A model generated the notes under the pieces. It made no database searches and was not told the DNA's origin. It was given only the letters and a program-made list of their open reading frames with translations. This document shows, one piece after another, positions 33,198 to 33,264 of a stretch of DNA of 33,264 nt. The stretch comes from Bacteroides sp. 224 (lineage in GTDB: Bacteria; Bacteroidota; Bacteroidia; Bacteroidales; Bacteroidaceae): positions 1-33,264 of the forward strand of contig NZ_QVMK01000035.1 in NCBI RefSeq assembly GCF_010500995.1, written 5' to 3'. The translations under genes and the position numbers were made by a program. Each line of letters starts with the position of its first letter. Positions within the stretch are counted from its first letter, which is position 1.

Positions 33198-33264
33198 TCA
33201 ATACATCACAAGGCATAGTTATCGTGCTCACATTGGATTTTTCAATTGAGTATTTTTGTTTTTG

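Overview
The window looks like accessory DNA from a gut Bacteroidales (Bacteroides, Phocaeicola or Parabacteroides type). It is A+T-rich, genes lack Shine-Dalgarno sites, and several genes carry a TAnnTTTG -7 promoter box about 30 bp before the ATG. Its transfer genes (DUF4134/TraE-like, DUF4133/TraF-like) are of the Bacteroidetes conjugative-transposon type. Genus and element identity are inferred from this content, not from a search.

Layout. 27-2737 (minus): one large unknown gene whose two halves are offset by one base at a run of eight A. 3474-5399 (plus): two small unknown genes, a ParA ATPase and a small partner protein, behind two TAGTAnnTACTA palindromes. 5403-10018: a short-chain dehydrogenase gene fused to the par unit and split by an antisense group II intron, which itself carries a second group II intron between its domains V and VI (a nested twintron). 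10378-11966: a decayed transposase, a small P-loop protein, and a cassette with a lone 5S rRNA between two tiny ORFs and a terminator. 12045-12988 (minus): a TIGR04076 protein and a serine-recombinase-like protein lacking the catalytic serine. 13393-15829: an unrecognised lipoprotein/membrane operon. 16028-20096: a winged-helix-like protein, an oriT-like hairpin cluster, a MobV relaxase and an OmpA-family outer-membrane protein. 20164-26057: cargo and debris, namely a membrane-anchored phosphoribosyltransferase-like protein, a Fic remnant, an Abi_2/HEPN gene behind a short structured RNA, fragments of a T6SS TssD-like gene and others, two arrays of 22/23-bp repeats, and an Rpn/PDDEXK nuclease gene. 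26078-30569 (minus): the start of a tra operon whose traE-like gene is split by a sense-oriented group II intron. 31020-33197: small element genes, one with an in-frame amber codon, and a HipA-like kinase running off the window.

How it may work together. ParA and its partner could maintain the element, MobV would nick the oriT-like region, and the tra genes would supply part of the mating channel. The tra operon stops after the traF-like gene, with no traG here, so transfer probably needs genes elsewhere. The most notable regulatory signal is a shared AGTATGATT box. It lies before the inactive-recombinase gene, the lipoprotein operon, ompA and the tra operon. In the last two it forms the same direct repeat at the same distance (78-79 bp) from a -7-like box. 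This suggests one regulon, possibly controlled by the recombinase-like protein.

The best candidates for something new are the AGTATGATT regulon, the Abi_2 gene with its leader RNA, the antisense twintron, and the lone 5S rRNA cassette.
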